Under the pieces are notes generated by a model. The model was given only the letters and a program-made list of their open reading frames with translations. It was not told the origin of the DNA and ran no database searches. Positions 24,057-31,354 of a stretch of DNA of 45,638 bases are shown here, piece after piece. This stretch comes from Methanomassiliicoccales archaeon. GTDB taxonomy: Archaea; Thermoplasmatota; Thermoplasmata; RBG-16-68-12; SOIM01. The position numbers were made by a program, and so were the translations under genes. Location of the stretch: the NCBI GenBank assembly GCA_030593295.1, contig JAUVHO010000011.1, forward strand, positions 1 through 45,638, given 5' to 3'. Within the stretch, counting starts at the first letter, position 1, and every line of letters starts with the position of its first letter.

Positions 24057-24680
24057 ATGACAGATATGATGAAAGTTGAGGGCCTCGACGGAGGAGGTCG
24101 GTGGGAAGCTTTGGAACAGCACTACCTAACGGTTATCAATTGTCCGGGTTGCAACGAACAGCTCGAAGAGCTCGATGTGGTGTGCCCGTGGTGCGGCGCT
24201 AAGGTCAGAGAGGCTGCTAGATTTTCTAAGGAGAAGGATTCCCATTTGCGTGAGTACAGGCTGATAGTCGAGGGCGCGATGGCATATGCCATGACCATCA
24301 TTGCCAACGGCAAGAGGAACGGTGCCTTGTTCCCCGCTGCGGAAACCCTACTGGCGAGGGCAAAGGTCGCGCTTTTGGAGAAAGAGTACCCGGTGGCGCT
24401 GGAGATGGCCTCCCGCTGCGGTCTGGAAGCCGAGGATGTCGCGAGGCAGTTCGATGCTTTGCTCCTTCGACTGGGGAGAGCCGAGAGGAAGATCAACCTT
24501 GCGAGCGAAGCTGGGGGAAACGTGGAAGAGGCACTGGAACTCTTGGAGAAGGCCAGGGCCGAGATGGGGAAGGGAGAATACAGAAATGCGATCAAGTTCT
24601 CCATACGCAGTTCTGCCAATGCGGACAAATCCCGTATGATGCATGACGCCTGGAAGGTGGAGGTCGGGGACTACCTCTAA
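24057..24680 (+). CDS. Single-zinc-ribbon protein with helical-hairpin repeats
   Basis: 207 residues. One ribbon at about 28-48 (CPGCNEQLEELDVVCPWCGAK, in part), then two helical hairpins: AETLLARAKVALLEKEYPVA and GGNVEEALELLEKARAEMGK followed by GEYRNAIKFS. The second unit lines up closely with the last unit of the preceding gene, so the pair arose by duplication. Several ATGs (24057, 24066, 24069) could be the start. Function unknown; the placement just before the ferredoxin-AOR pair may be chance, as the gap of about 55 bases leaves room for a separate promoter. Confidence 0.82.
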   Translation: MTDMMKVEGLDGGGRWEALEQHYLTVINCPGCNEQLEELDVVCPWCGAKVREAARFSKEKDSHLREYRLIVEGAMAYAMTIIANGKRNGALFPAAETLLARAKVALLEKEYPVALEMASRCGLEAEDVARQFDALLLRLGRAERKINLASEAGGNVEEALELLEKARAEMGKGEYRNAIKFSIRSSANADKSRMMHDAWKVEVGDYL

Positions 24681-24734
24681 AGCCGATTGGGCAAATCTTT
24701 TCTATTCCATTCCGTTTCACTAACCGGGTTTCTG

Positions 24735-25196
24735 ATGGCGCATGCGATTGTTCCCTTTCCGGAGGTCTGCACGGGTTGCAGATTGTGCGAGATGGTCTGT
24801 TCTCTGTGGCATGAAGATGTTTTCAATACGGAGAGATCCAGGATAAGAATCACAAAGAAGGGCGTCAGGCTGGACGTGCCCGTCGTCTGCACACAGGGAA
24901 ATGCGTGTGAGCAGGAATGCGCCGCGGTCTGCCCGGTCGAGTGCATCAGGGTGGTCGAGGGAACCGCCATCGAAGTGGTAGAGGATGAGTGCAACGGTTG
25001 CGGGGCGTGCATTGAAGCGTGTCCTTTCGACTGCATCTGGATGAAGGGGGATATTGCGATCAAGTGCGACCTGTGCCATGGCGACCCGATGTGTGTCAAG
25101 TTCTGCCCGATGCAAGCTGTGCAATACCTGGACGGTTCTGAAGGGGGAGTGAGCGAGAAATGGACAGAGGCCAGAACGCTCTCGGGAGGTGATTGA
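24735..25196 (+). CDS. Four-cluster ferredoxin-like subunit of aldehyde oxidoreductase
   Basis: 153 residues from the ATG at 24735; the track start is a TTG at 24687 whose extra 16 residues look like untranslated sequence. Four groups of cysteines (CTGCRLCEMVC, CEQECAAVCPVEC, CNGCGACIEACPFDC, CDLCHGDPMCVKFCP) can bind four [4Fe-4S] clusters, as in the HycB/DMSO-reductase B type electron carriers. It directly precedes AOR with no gap between stop and start, so the two are made together and probably form a complex in which this subunit carries electrons from the tungsten site to soluble ferredoxin or another partner. Confidence 0.9.
   Translation: MAHAIVPFPEVCTGCRLCEMVCSLWHEDVFNTERSRIRITKKGVRLDVPVVCTQGNACEQECAAVCPVECIRVVEGTAIEVVEDECNGCGACIEACPFDCIWMKGDIAIKCDLCHGDPMCVKFCPMQAVQYLDGSEGGVSEKWTEARTLSGGD
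25185..25194 (+). promoter_or_regulatory. Perfect-type ribosome site that fixes a TTG start for AOR
   Basis: GGAGGTGATT matches nine of ten bases of the ideal archaeal site GGAGGTGATC. Its GGAGG core is seven bases before TTG 25197, and AOR-type sequence begins at that codon (EGYGGSILHVNL), so TTG is the real start. Confidence 0.85.
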
Positions 25197-27026
25197 TTGG
25201 AGGGCTACGGTGGAAGCATCCTGCATGTGAACCTCGGCACGGGCAAGATCTCCAAGGAAGCCCTGCCTGATGAAATGGTCCAGAAATACCTGGGCGGGGT
25301 CGGATTCGCAGTCAGGCTTCTTTACGACAGGTCGCAGCCCAAGCATGACGCCTTCGACCCATCAAACCCGCTCATAGTGACACCGGGGCTCTTCGACGGG
25401 TTCGGGGTGCCAACGGGCGGAAAGGTCGTCTTCTGCACAAAGTCACCGCTCACAGGTCTGATAGGGGATTCGGTCATGGGCGGGAGCATAGGGTCGGAGC
25501 TCAAACATGCTGGATATGACGCGGTGGTCATCACTGGCAGAGCCAAGGAGCCCTCATATCTGCTCATAGACAGCGACAATGTGGAGATCAAGGATGCATC
25601 GGATCTGTGGGGGTCGACGGTACCAGTTACGGCCGAGAAGGTCAAGGAGAAGGAGGGCGACGTCAAGGTAGCATCCATTGGACCAGCCGGAGAGAATTTG
25701 GTGAGATACGCATGCGTCGACTGTGATGACAGGCAGGCAGGCAGGGCCGGTGTGGGCGCGGTGATGGGATCCAAGAATCTCAAGGCGATAGCCGTTCGGG
25801 GCACAAAGGACCTCGTTCCGCATGACCCGAAGGCCTTGCTGGACCTCAATCTGGAATACCTCAACAAGATGACCGAGAGCTCCGCATACGAGTCGGACAC
25901 CAAGTACGGGACAGGCGAGTTCTTGGAGTGGATCAACGCCGACCGAGGCGTCTTCCCAACGCGGAACTGGAGAGAGGGGATGTTCGACGAAAGAAAGGAG
26001 ATCGACCCTTACCACTGGGCGCCGATATACACGAAGAAGAACAAGGCCTGCTTCTCGTGTTCCAAGCCCTGCGGCAGATTGTTCACCATTGACGAAGGGA
26101 GATTCGCGGGACTGGCAATCGATGGAATCGAATATGAGACCTTGTACTCCCTAGGGGGAGTGTGCGGGACTGGTGACATAGAGACGGTCGCGAAGGGAAA
26201 CGAGATCTGCGACCACGAAGGCATGGACACGATATCAGCCGGAGATGCAATCGGGTTCGCCATGGACCTGTATGAGAACGGGATACTGACAAGAGAAGAA
26301 ACAGGCGGTTTGGACCTGAACTTTGGGAACTCGGATGCTGAGCTTAGGTTGCTGGAGATGATCGCCAGAAGAGAAGGTCTAGGTGACATTCTGGCCGACG
26401 GGGTCAAGGTGGCTGCCGAGAGAATCGGAAAGGGCGCCGACAAGTATGCGGTCCACGTGAAGGGAATGGAGCCTCCGGCTTACGATGTAAGGGGGATCAA
26501 GGGAATGGCCCTGGCCTTCTTGACCTCGACACGGGGTGCATGCCATCTGAGGACATGCGCATATGCGCTCGAGCTCACCGGGAAGTTCTGGAAGTTCAAG
26601 GACGTGGACAGGTTCTCATCCGAGGGAAAGGGCGAAGAGATAACCGACATGGAGGACCTGGTGGTCCTGTACGACGTTCTGGGCGTGTGCAAGTTCTCCA
26701 GGGGATACTTCTTTGCAGAGGGGTTCATGGATGTTCTGAAGGCGGTGACGGGGGCGAAGATCAGCGAAGAAGAGCTGCTCAGGACGGGTGAGAGGATAAA
26801 CAACCTGAAACAGCTTTACAACCTGCGAGAGGGTATGACCAGGCAGGATTATGTTCTACCAGAGAAGATAACGAGCGTACCCATACCGGAAGGAGAATCG
26901 AAAGGGCACCTGGTGACGGTGGAAGAAATGGACAAAATGCTGGAGGATTATTTCAACGCCAGAGGATGGGGTCCGAACTCTGTTCCCACTAGAGAAAAAC
27001 TGAATGAACTTGGCATAGATTTCTGA
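25197..27026 (+). CDS. aor: Tungsten-type aldehyde:ferredoxin oxidoreductase
   Basis: 609 residues, the family's normal length. The N-terminal beta domain holds GYGGSILHVNLGTG and the pterin-contact region RAGVGAVMGSKNLKAIAVRG (about 182-201). The [4Fe-4S] ligands are CFSCSKPC (about 285) and the distant cysteine in LGVCKFSRG (about 500). The C-terminal helical domains are complete. Known members oxidise aldehydes from amino-acid fermentation to acids, using a bis-pterin tungsten site, and pass electrons to ferredoxin; the exact aldehyde is not predictable here. It is coupled to the four-cluster subunit upstream. Its stop TGA overlaps in the palindrome TGATCA with the stop of the facing Roadblock gene. 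Confidence 0.95.
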   Translation: MEGYGGSILHVNLGTGKISKEALPDEMVQKYLGGVGFAVRLLYDRSQPKHDAFDPSNPLIVTPGLFDGFGVPTGGKVVFCTKSPLTGLIGDSVMGGSIGSELKHAGYDAVVITGRAKEPSYLLIDSDNVEIKDASDLWGSTVPVTAEKVKEKEGDVKVASIGPAGENLVRYACVDCDDRQAGRAGVGAVMGSKNLKAIAVRGTKDLVPHDPKALLDLNLEYLNKMTESSAYESDTKYGTGEFLEWINADRGVFPTRNWREGMFDERKEIDPYHWAPIYTKKNKACFSCSKPCGRLFTIDEGRFAGLAIDGIEYETLYSLGGVCGTGDIETVAKGNEICDHEGMDTISAGDAIGFAMDLYENGILTREETGGLDLNFGNSDAELRLLEMIARREGLGDILADGVKVAAERIGKGADKYAVHVKGMEPPAYDVRGIKGMALAFLTSTRGACHLRTCAYALELTGKFWKFKDVDRFSSEGKGEEITDMEDLVVLYDVLGVCKFSRGYFFAEGFMDVLKAVTGAKISEEELLRTGERINNLKQLYNLREGMTRQDYVLPEKITSVPIPEGESKGHLVTVEEMDKMLEDYFNARGWGPNSVPTREKLNELGIDF

Positions 27027-27374
27027 TCAGGAGTCCTTCAAAGACTCAAGCAAGATTCTGGAAGAATCAACGACCAAAGAGGGATCGGTCTCCGGAGGTA
27101 CAACGACAACAAGTATCCTCTTCCTTCCCGCGTTCATAATGACCGTCCTTACATCGGATGAGTCCAATACTATCCTCTGCGGAGCGCTCTTCTTGAGTTC
27201 TATGGCGGCGGTTACGCCAGCACCCATGATCGTTGCACTCATTATTGCAAAAGTCTCTCTGGAGACGTCCTCTGGTATATCACTGTCCACTACAGCTCCA
27301 TCTTTGCTGATAATCACTGATGCCATCGCACTGCAGTCGTTCTTCAAAGTCGCCAGTAAACCTTTGTATGACAT
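27027..27374 (-). CDS. Roadblock/LC7 domain protein
   Basis: 115 residues from the ATG at 27374; the longer track ORF runs back into the upstream gene. The pattern YKGLLATLKN...SVIISKDGAVVDSDIP, then TFAIMSATIMGAG and a strand near RILVVVVP is typical of Roadblock/LC7 proteins, small platforms that in archaea and bacteria usually partner small GTPases such as MglA. No GTPase gene is in the window. The ATG is two bases after the stop of the V4R gene, so the two are one operon. Confidence 0.85.
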   Translation of the reverse strand: MSYKGLLATLKNDCSAMASVIISKDGAVVDSDIPEDVSRETFAIMSATIMGAGVTAAIELKKSAPQRIVLDSSDVRTVIMNAGRKRILVVVVPPETDPSLVVDSSRILLESLKDS

Positions 27375-27376
27375 TG

Positions 27377-27790
27377 TTATCCCTCTTTCTCGATCTTGAA
27401 CACGCAATTCTCTGCGCCGAGAGTCTCGCACTCCGTCTCGACGATCTTGACCTGTTGCTGCATGAATATCTCCAGCACCTTGCTGAGAATTCCCCTCAGC
27501 CTGTGGCATGTTTCCAGTCCGGTGCCGTCATCCTCGGAGACCTCGATGCAGCCCTTAACGATGATCCGGTCGTTCTCGAATGAAATGCTGTCCACCCAGC
27601 CCCTGCCCACAAGCACGTTCGATATGACGTGGATGAACTCGTCGGGAGTCTTCTCCGCTATCTTGGCCATCTCCTCACCCAGAAAAAGACCCTCGCGGTA
27701 GAAAAGCCCGTGCGAAGCGTAGGACATGACGCCTTCGTACAAGTTCCTGATCTTCGCTATTTCATCCTGAGATACCTTTACGAATCTCAT
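27377..27790 (-). CDS. V4R (4-vinyl reductase) domain protein
   Basis: 137 residues forming one V4R domain. The diagnostic C-terminal block is CHRLRGILSKVLEIF, VKIVETECETLG, ENCVFKIE, with the conserved cysteines and glutamate. V4R domains bind small hydrophobic ligands or metal and occur in regulators and in bacteriochlorophyll enzymes; here it is a stand-alone sensor-like domain. It has a leaderless-type box A (27813-27821) and is followed directly by the Roadblock gene. Confidence 0.83.
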   Translation of the reverse strand: MRFVKVSQDEIAKIRNLYEGVMSYASHGLFYREGLFLGEEMAKIAEKTPDEFIHVISNVLVGRGWVDSISFENDRIIVKGCIEVSEDDGTGLETCHRLRGILSKVLEIFMQQQVKIVETECETLGAENCVFKIEKEG

Positions 27791-27812
27791 TCCTTCGTGC
27801 CAGTCGGGTTAG

Positions 27813-27821
27813 TATTTATAA
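27813..27821 (-). promoter_or_regulatory. Box A for the V4R-Roadblock operon
   Basis: The minus strand reads TTATAAATA, centred 27 bases before the V4R ATG, the expected distance for a leaderless transcript. It lies in the short gap after the CBS gene stop at 27836. Confidence 0.6.
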
Positions 27822-27835
27822 TCCTTTTGAGCCGA

Positions 27836-28378
27836 TTATCTCTCGCGACACTCAGGGCACAGAAGCTGACCGTCCAGCTCCACCAACGATGTGGAAAAAG
27901 CACGGCAACTCTCGCAGTAACCGCTTTCTATCTCCATCCCCGCGTCGGTCATCCCGATCTTCTGGTACTCCCGGGTAACCTCAATGAGACCTGGCCACAG
28001 CTTGAGGATGTCGTTCTCGGTCACCAGCCCGTGCAGTTCCGAGTCCTCGGTCACGACTAGCCTCCGGACGCCTTCCTCGGACATCTTCCGAGCGGCCTCC
28101 TCCACCTTCACATGCGGATGTACGGATATGACCGGGGCGGTCATTATGTCTGAGACCTTCAGCTTGGAAGGTAGCATATCCTGGGCGACCACCTTCTGCA
28201 CAACGTCGTAGTCGGTCATTATCCCGATGGCTTTTTTCCCCTCAACAACGACCAAAGCGCTGACGTCCTCTTTTTTCATCAAAGCTGCGGCTTCCGAGAC
28301 GGTCTCGCCTCGAGTAATGGTCGCCGGATCCCGGGTCATGACCTCCATGACTGGCACCTTTCTGTACACTGAGTTCAC
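27836..28378 (-). CDS. Two-CBS-domain protein with C-terminal zinc ribbon
   Basis: About 180 residues. Two CBS domains in tandem (VMTRDPATITRGETVSEAA...GIMTDYDVV; DIMTAPVISVHPHVKVEEAA...GLVTENDIL) form one Bateman module, which usually binds adenine nucleotides. The last 30 residues are a ribbon, CESC...CPEC. The track start at 28519 is too far upstream. GTG 28378 is preferred because it lies about 30 bases from a box A and just before the conserved domain start; ATG 28348 is the alternative. Probably a cytoplasmic energy-state sensor; its partner is unknown. Confidence 0.85.
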   Translation of the reverse strand: MNSVYRKVPVMEVMTRDPATITRGETVSEAAALMKKEDVSALVVVEGKKAIGIMTDYDVVQKVVAQDMLPSKLKVSDIMTAPVISVHPHVKVEEAARKMSEEGVRRLVVTEDSELHGLVTENDILKLWPGLIEVTREYQKIGMTDAGMEIESGYCESCRAFSTSLVELDGQLLCPECRER

Positions 28379-28403
28379 CGTTCGAATAGTAAACAGGTTT
28401 TGA

Positions 28404-28412
28404 AGATAAATC
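28404..28412 (-). promoter_or_regulatory. Box A for the CBS gene
   Basis: The minus strand reads GATTTATCT, centred about 30 bases upstream of the GTG at 28378. It supports that codon, rather than the track start, as the translation start. Confidence 0.5.
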
Positions 28413-28519
28413 TTTTCTCCCTGACATGTCGATGGTCGACTCGATATGAGAATCATGTTTGATAATCCCAAGGGAACGGATTTTACTGCGTGCAGGAATA
28501 GATGTAGTAAGTAGTCCAC

Positions 28520-28786
28520 ATGAACGACCTAGCCACATTCATAGTCATCAACATGGATCAGAACGCGAAGATCCCCGAAGATTTGATGGATGTTCTGAAG
28601 AAGCACGGATGGATGATGGTCAGGGAGAACTCGATATTCGTACTTCCCTGGGAGAGGATTCTGGAGGCAAATGGGAAAAACGTCAGTGAGCTCATGGCAC
28701 GCATAGAGAATGTGCGCTTGACGCTCAGGAAACTGGGATTGGATTACGACATAAGGACGATGGGATCGGACCAGATACCAACATGA
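28520..28786 (+). CDS. Small protein of unknown function, 88 residues
   Basis: I do not recognise this gene. The product is soluble, with an alternating strand at the start (FIVINMD), a helix (PEDLMDVLKKHGWMMV), another strand (SIFVLP) and a long helix (SELMARIENVRLTLRKLG). The strand-helix-strand-helix order suggests a small alpha/beta fold. It is divergent from the CBS gene and ends 66 bases before AMMECR1. The reading frame has normal codon use for the region, which supports it as real. Confidence 0.6.
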   Translation: MNDLATFIVINMDQNAKIPEDLMDVLKKHGWMMVRENSIFVLPWERILEANGKNVSELMARIENVRLTLRKLGLDYDIRTMGSDQIPT

Positions 28787-28822
28787 TATTCTTCTTCAGA
28801 ACCGACAGGTGGAATCGTAGGG

Positions 28823-28831
28823 TTTAAGATA
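28823..28831 (+). promoter_or_regulatory. Box A for AMMECR1-pyrC
   Basis: TTTAAGATA is centred 26 bases before the ATG at 28853, consistent with a leaderless transcript that covers AMMECR1 and dihydroorotase. Confidence 0.6.
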
Positions 28832-28852
28832 TCGGACACATTTATTGGGTCG

Positions 28853-29452
28853 ATGTACTCCATTGAGGAGGGAACCCTAGCAGTTAGAATTGCCCGAAAG
28901 GTCATCGAGTGCTTTGTGGAGGGGAAGCCGTATCCAGACTTCAACTTCCCAGAGAGCTTCGAGGCCGAGTCTGGAGTCTTCGTCACCATCAACACCCATC
29001 CAGAGGATCAACTGCGGGGCTGCATCGGCTACCCATCACCCATATTCTCGCTCAAGAGAGCACTTGTGAAAGCAGCCGAGGGTTCCACCGAGGACCCGAG
29101 GTTTCCCCGCCTGTCTTCCGAAGAACTGGACAGGGTCACGGTTGAAGTCAGCATCCTGACCTCTCCGGAGCAGATAGAAATCAGCAAGGCGGCCGAATAT
29201 CCCAAGAGAATAGACGTCGGGAACGATGGGCTCATTGTGGAGAAAGGGCCCTACCGCGGTCTTCTCCTGCCCCAAGTCGCCGTGGAGTGGAAATGGAACG
29301 AGGAGGAGTTCCTCTCGCAGACGTGCATGAAAGCCGGTCTTCCTCCGGATGCGTGGTTCGACAAGGACACCAAGATATTCAAGTTCAATTCAAGGATATT
29401 TGGAGAGATCTCCCCGGGAGGAGAGGTGGAAGAGAAGACCCTTGGTGGCTGA
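28853..29452 (+). CDS. AMMECR1 family protein
   Basis: 199 residues, normal for the archaeal family. The hallmark LRGCIGYP is at about 57-64, followed by KAAEGSTEDPRFPRL and VEVSILTSPE, and the closing WKWNEEEFLSQTCMKAGLP. The family is widespread in archaea and eukaryotes. Its biochemical role is unsettled; it is often found near MEMO-type and radical SAM genes, which are not here. The dihydroorotase ATG follows its stop by one base, so the two share a transcript. Confidence 0.92.
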   Translation: MYSIEEGTLAVRIARKVIECFVEGKPYPDFNFPESFEAESGVFVTINTHPEDQLRGCIGYPSPIFSLKRALVKAAEGSTEDPRFPRLSSEELDRVTVEVSILTSPEQIEISKAAEYPKRIDVGNDGLIVEKGPYRGLLLPQVAVEWKWNEEEFLSQTCMKAGLPPDAWFDKDTKIFKFNSRIFGEISPGGEVEEKTLGG

Positions 29453-29453
29453 G

Positions 29454-30707
29454 ATGCGGGTTGTTGAGGGAAGAGCATTCTTCCGGGGAAGGTTTGAGGA
29501 GTGTTGCATCGGCATAGAGAACGGGAAGATCGCCGAGATCAAGAAGATACTGAAGGGCGATGAGCGCCACAATTTCGGGAGCAACTACATCCTCCCTGCG
29601 GGAATTGACATTCACGTCCATTTCAGGGAGCCTGGCAGGACGCACAAGGAGGATTTTCGTTCAGGGTCTGCGGGAGCTGTCTGCGGAGGGGTGACCACCA
29701 TCTTCGATATGCCCAATAATGACCCCTCGATAGTAGATGTCCGGACCTACCAAGAGAAGCGCGGGATTGTGGGAAGCAAGGCGAACGCGGACTTCGGCCT
29801 TTATGCGGCTCTCAAGGAGAACAGCCCCACTGACGAACTATCCAAACTGGGATGCCCGTTCAAGGTCTACATGACCGGAACGGCTGCGGGACTGGGATTC
29901 GGCGAGTACGATAGGCTGGGTGAGGTATGCGGAGGCGTGGGAGAGGACCGGCACGTGGGCATCCACTGCGAGGACAAGAGCCTGGTGGGATTCGGTGGGA
30001 GAGACTTGGAGGATTTTCTGAAAGTGAGGCCCAACGAGGCCGAGGTGGCCGCCATCAAGAGGGTCATCAAATCTACGGACAGGAAGATCCATATCTGCCA
30101 CGTGAGCGCCAAGGAGAGCATTCCTCTCCTGGAGAACCCAAGGCTGACCTCGGAGGTCACGCCCCATCATCTTCTGCTCAACATGAACTCTGATCTGGAA
30201 GGCTTTGGCAAGACCAATCCCCCCCTCAGAACCAAAAACGACCAAATGGCGATGTGGGAGGCATTAGCATCCGGGAAGATCGACATCATCGCATCAGACC
30301 ACGCACCGCACACGATGGAGGAGAAGGAGCAGTCGTTCGAAGCGGCACCCTCAGGGGTTCCCGGCGTCGAGACCTCGATCCCGGTGATGCTGGCATATGT
30401 GAAGAAAGGGAACATCACGATCGAAAGGCTGATAAACGCGATGATGGAGAGACCGGCGGAGATCATGGGTCTGAACAAGGGGAGGATCGAGGTTGGGATG
30501 GACGCGGACCTCATAGCAGTGGACATGCACAACATCACCAAGATAAGGGGAGATGACCTGCACTCCAAATGCGGATGGACACCCTTTGAGAATCGGGAAG
30601 GCATCTTTCCACTGGCCACGTTCCTGAGGGGGAGGCTGGTGGCCAAGGACAGAGAGATGCAGGAGACCGGAAAAGGCAAGCTGGTCCCCGGAGATGAAAA
30701 ACCTTAA
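29454..30707 (+). CDS. pyrC: Dihydroorotase
   Basis: 417 residues from ATG 29454; the track start lies inside the previous gene. The metal ligands and active-site motifs are intact: HVHFREPG (about 52), the lysine in FKVYMTG that becomes carboxylated, HICHVS, and DHAPH. This enzyme closes carbamoyl-aspartate to dihydroorotate in pyrimidine synthesis. The sequence type is the longer dihydroorotase class (about 420 residues) typical of archaea and Gram-positive bacteria. No other pyr gene is in the window. Confidence 0.93.
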   Translation: MRVVEGRAFFRGRFEECCIGIENGKIAEIKKILKGDERHNFGSNYILPAGIDIHVHFREPGRTHKEDFRSGSAGAVCGGVTTIFDMPNNDPSIVDVRTYQEKRGIVGSKANADFGLYAALKENSPTDELSKLGCPFKVYMTGTAAGLGFGEYDRLGEVCGGVGEDRHVGIHCEDKSLVGFGGRDLEDFLKVRPNEAEVAAIKRVIKSTDRKIHICHVSAKESIPLLENPRLTSEVTPHHLLLNMNSDLEGFGKTNPPLRTKNDQMAMWEALASGKIDIIASDHAPHTMEEKEQSFEAAPSGVPGVETSIPVMLAYVKKGNITIERLINAMMERPAEIMGLNKGRIEVGMDADLIAVDMHNITKIRGDDLHSKCGWTPFENREGIFPLATFLRGRLVAKDREMQETGKGKLVPGDEKP

Positions 30708-30727
30708 CTGTTTTTGTCATATGCGTA

Positions 30728-31354
30728 GTGAACTCGATGGCTTCATTCCTGCTTCCGATTGCGAACTGGTTCAAGGACGTTATCCAGGTCGTCGGCTATC
30801 CAGGTATCTTCCTGGCGATGCTGGTCGAGGGCATAATAACACCCATTCCCAGCGAGATAATCATGCCGTTCGCCGGTTACCTGGCGGCCCAGGGCCAGTT
30901 CAACATAGTTCTCGTCATCCTGGTGGGTTCTCTTGGAGCGGTCATCGGTTCCACCGGAGCGTATTACATCGGCTACAGTCTGGGGAGACCTTTCATCCGA
31001 AAATACGGCAAGTACTTCCGTCTCAGGGAAGAGCACATCGTCAAAGCTGAGGATTGGTTCGAGAAGTACGGGGACGCTGCCATATTCATCGGACATTCCC
31101 TGCCTGGAACCAGGTCGTTCATCTCATTCCCTGCTGGGATAGGGAAGATGAAGCTCCGCAATTTCCTGATATTCACGTTCGCCGGAGCGATGGTCTGGAA
31201 CACGGTGCTGGCCCTACTGGGCTATTTCCTTGGCGATGCGGTGTTTGGCCTGGCAGAGACCTTCGAGTACTTCGATATAGCCGTACTTCTGAGCTTGTTG
31301 CTGGTGCTGGTAGCCTATTTCCTATGGAAAAGAAAGAAGAATCAGGAAGAGTAG
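30728..31354 (+). CDS. DedA family membrane protein
   Basis: 208 residues. The family landmarks are EGIITPIPSEIIMP near the N-terminus, GAYYIGYSLGRP in the middle and GHSLPGTRSFISFPAG; four to five membrane helices are predicted. DedA/VTT proteins move or flip lipids and affect membrane potential. In many members the third motif begins R-[FH]-[LIV]-P-G-x-R; here the first position reads H. The start may be GTG 30728 or ATG 30737. Its last 13 bases overlap the end of the facing rli1 gene. Confidence 0.9.
   Translation: MNSMASFLLPIANWFKDVIQVVGYPGIFLAMLVEGIITPIPSEIIMPFAGYLAAQGQFNIVLVILVGSLGAVIGSTGAYYIGYSLGRPFIRKYGKYFRLREEHIVKAEDWFEKYGDAAIFIGHSLPGTRSFISFPAGIGKMKLRNFLIFTFAGAMVWNTVLALLGYFLGDAVFGLAETFEYFDIAVLLSLLLVLVAYFLWKRKKNQEE

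Noticed and set aside
24687-24734. TTG-started extension of the ferredoxin subunit
   Set aside because: No ribosome site is visible before the TTG, and family sequence starts at ATG 24735.
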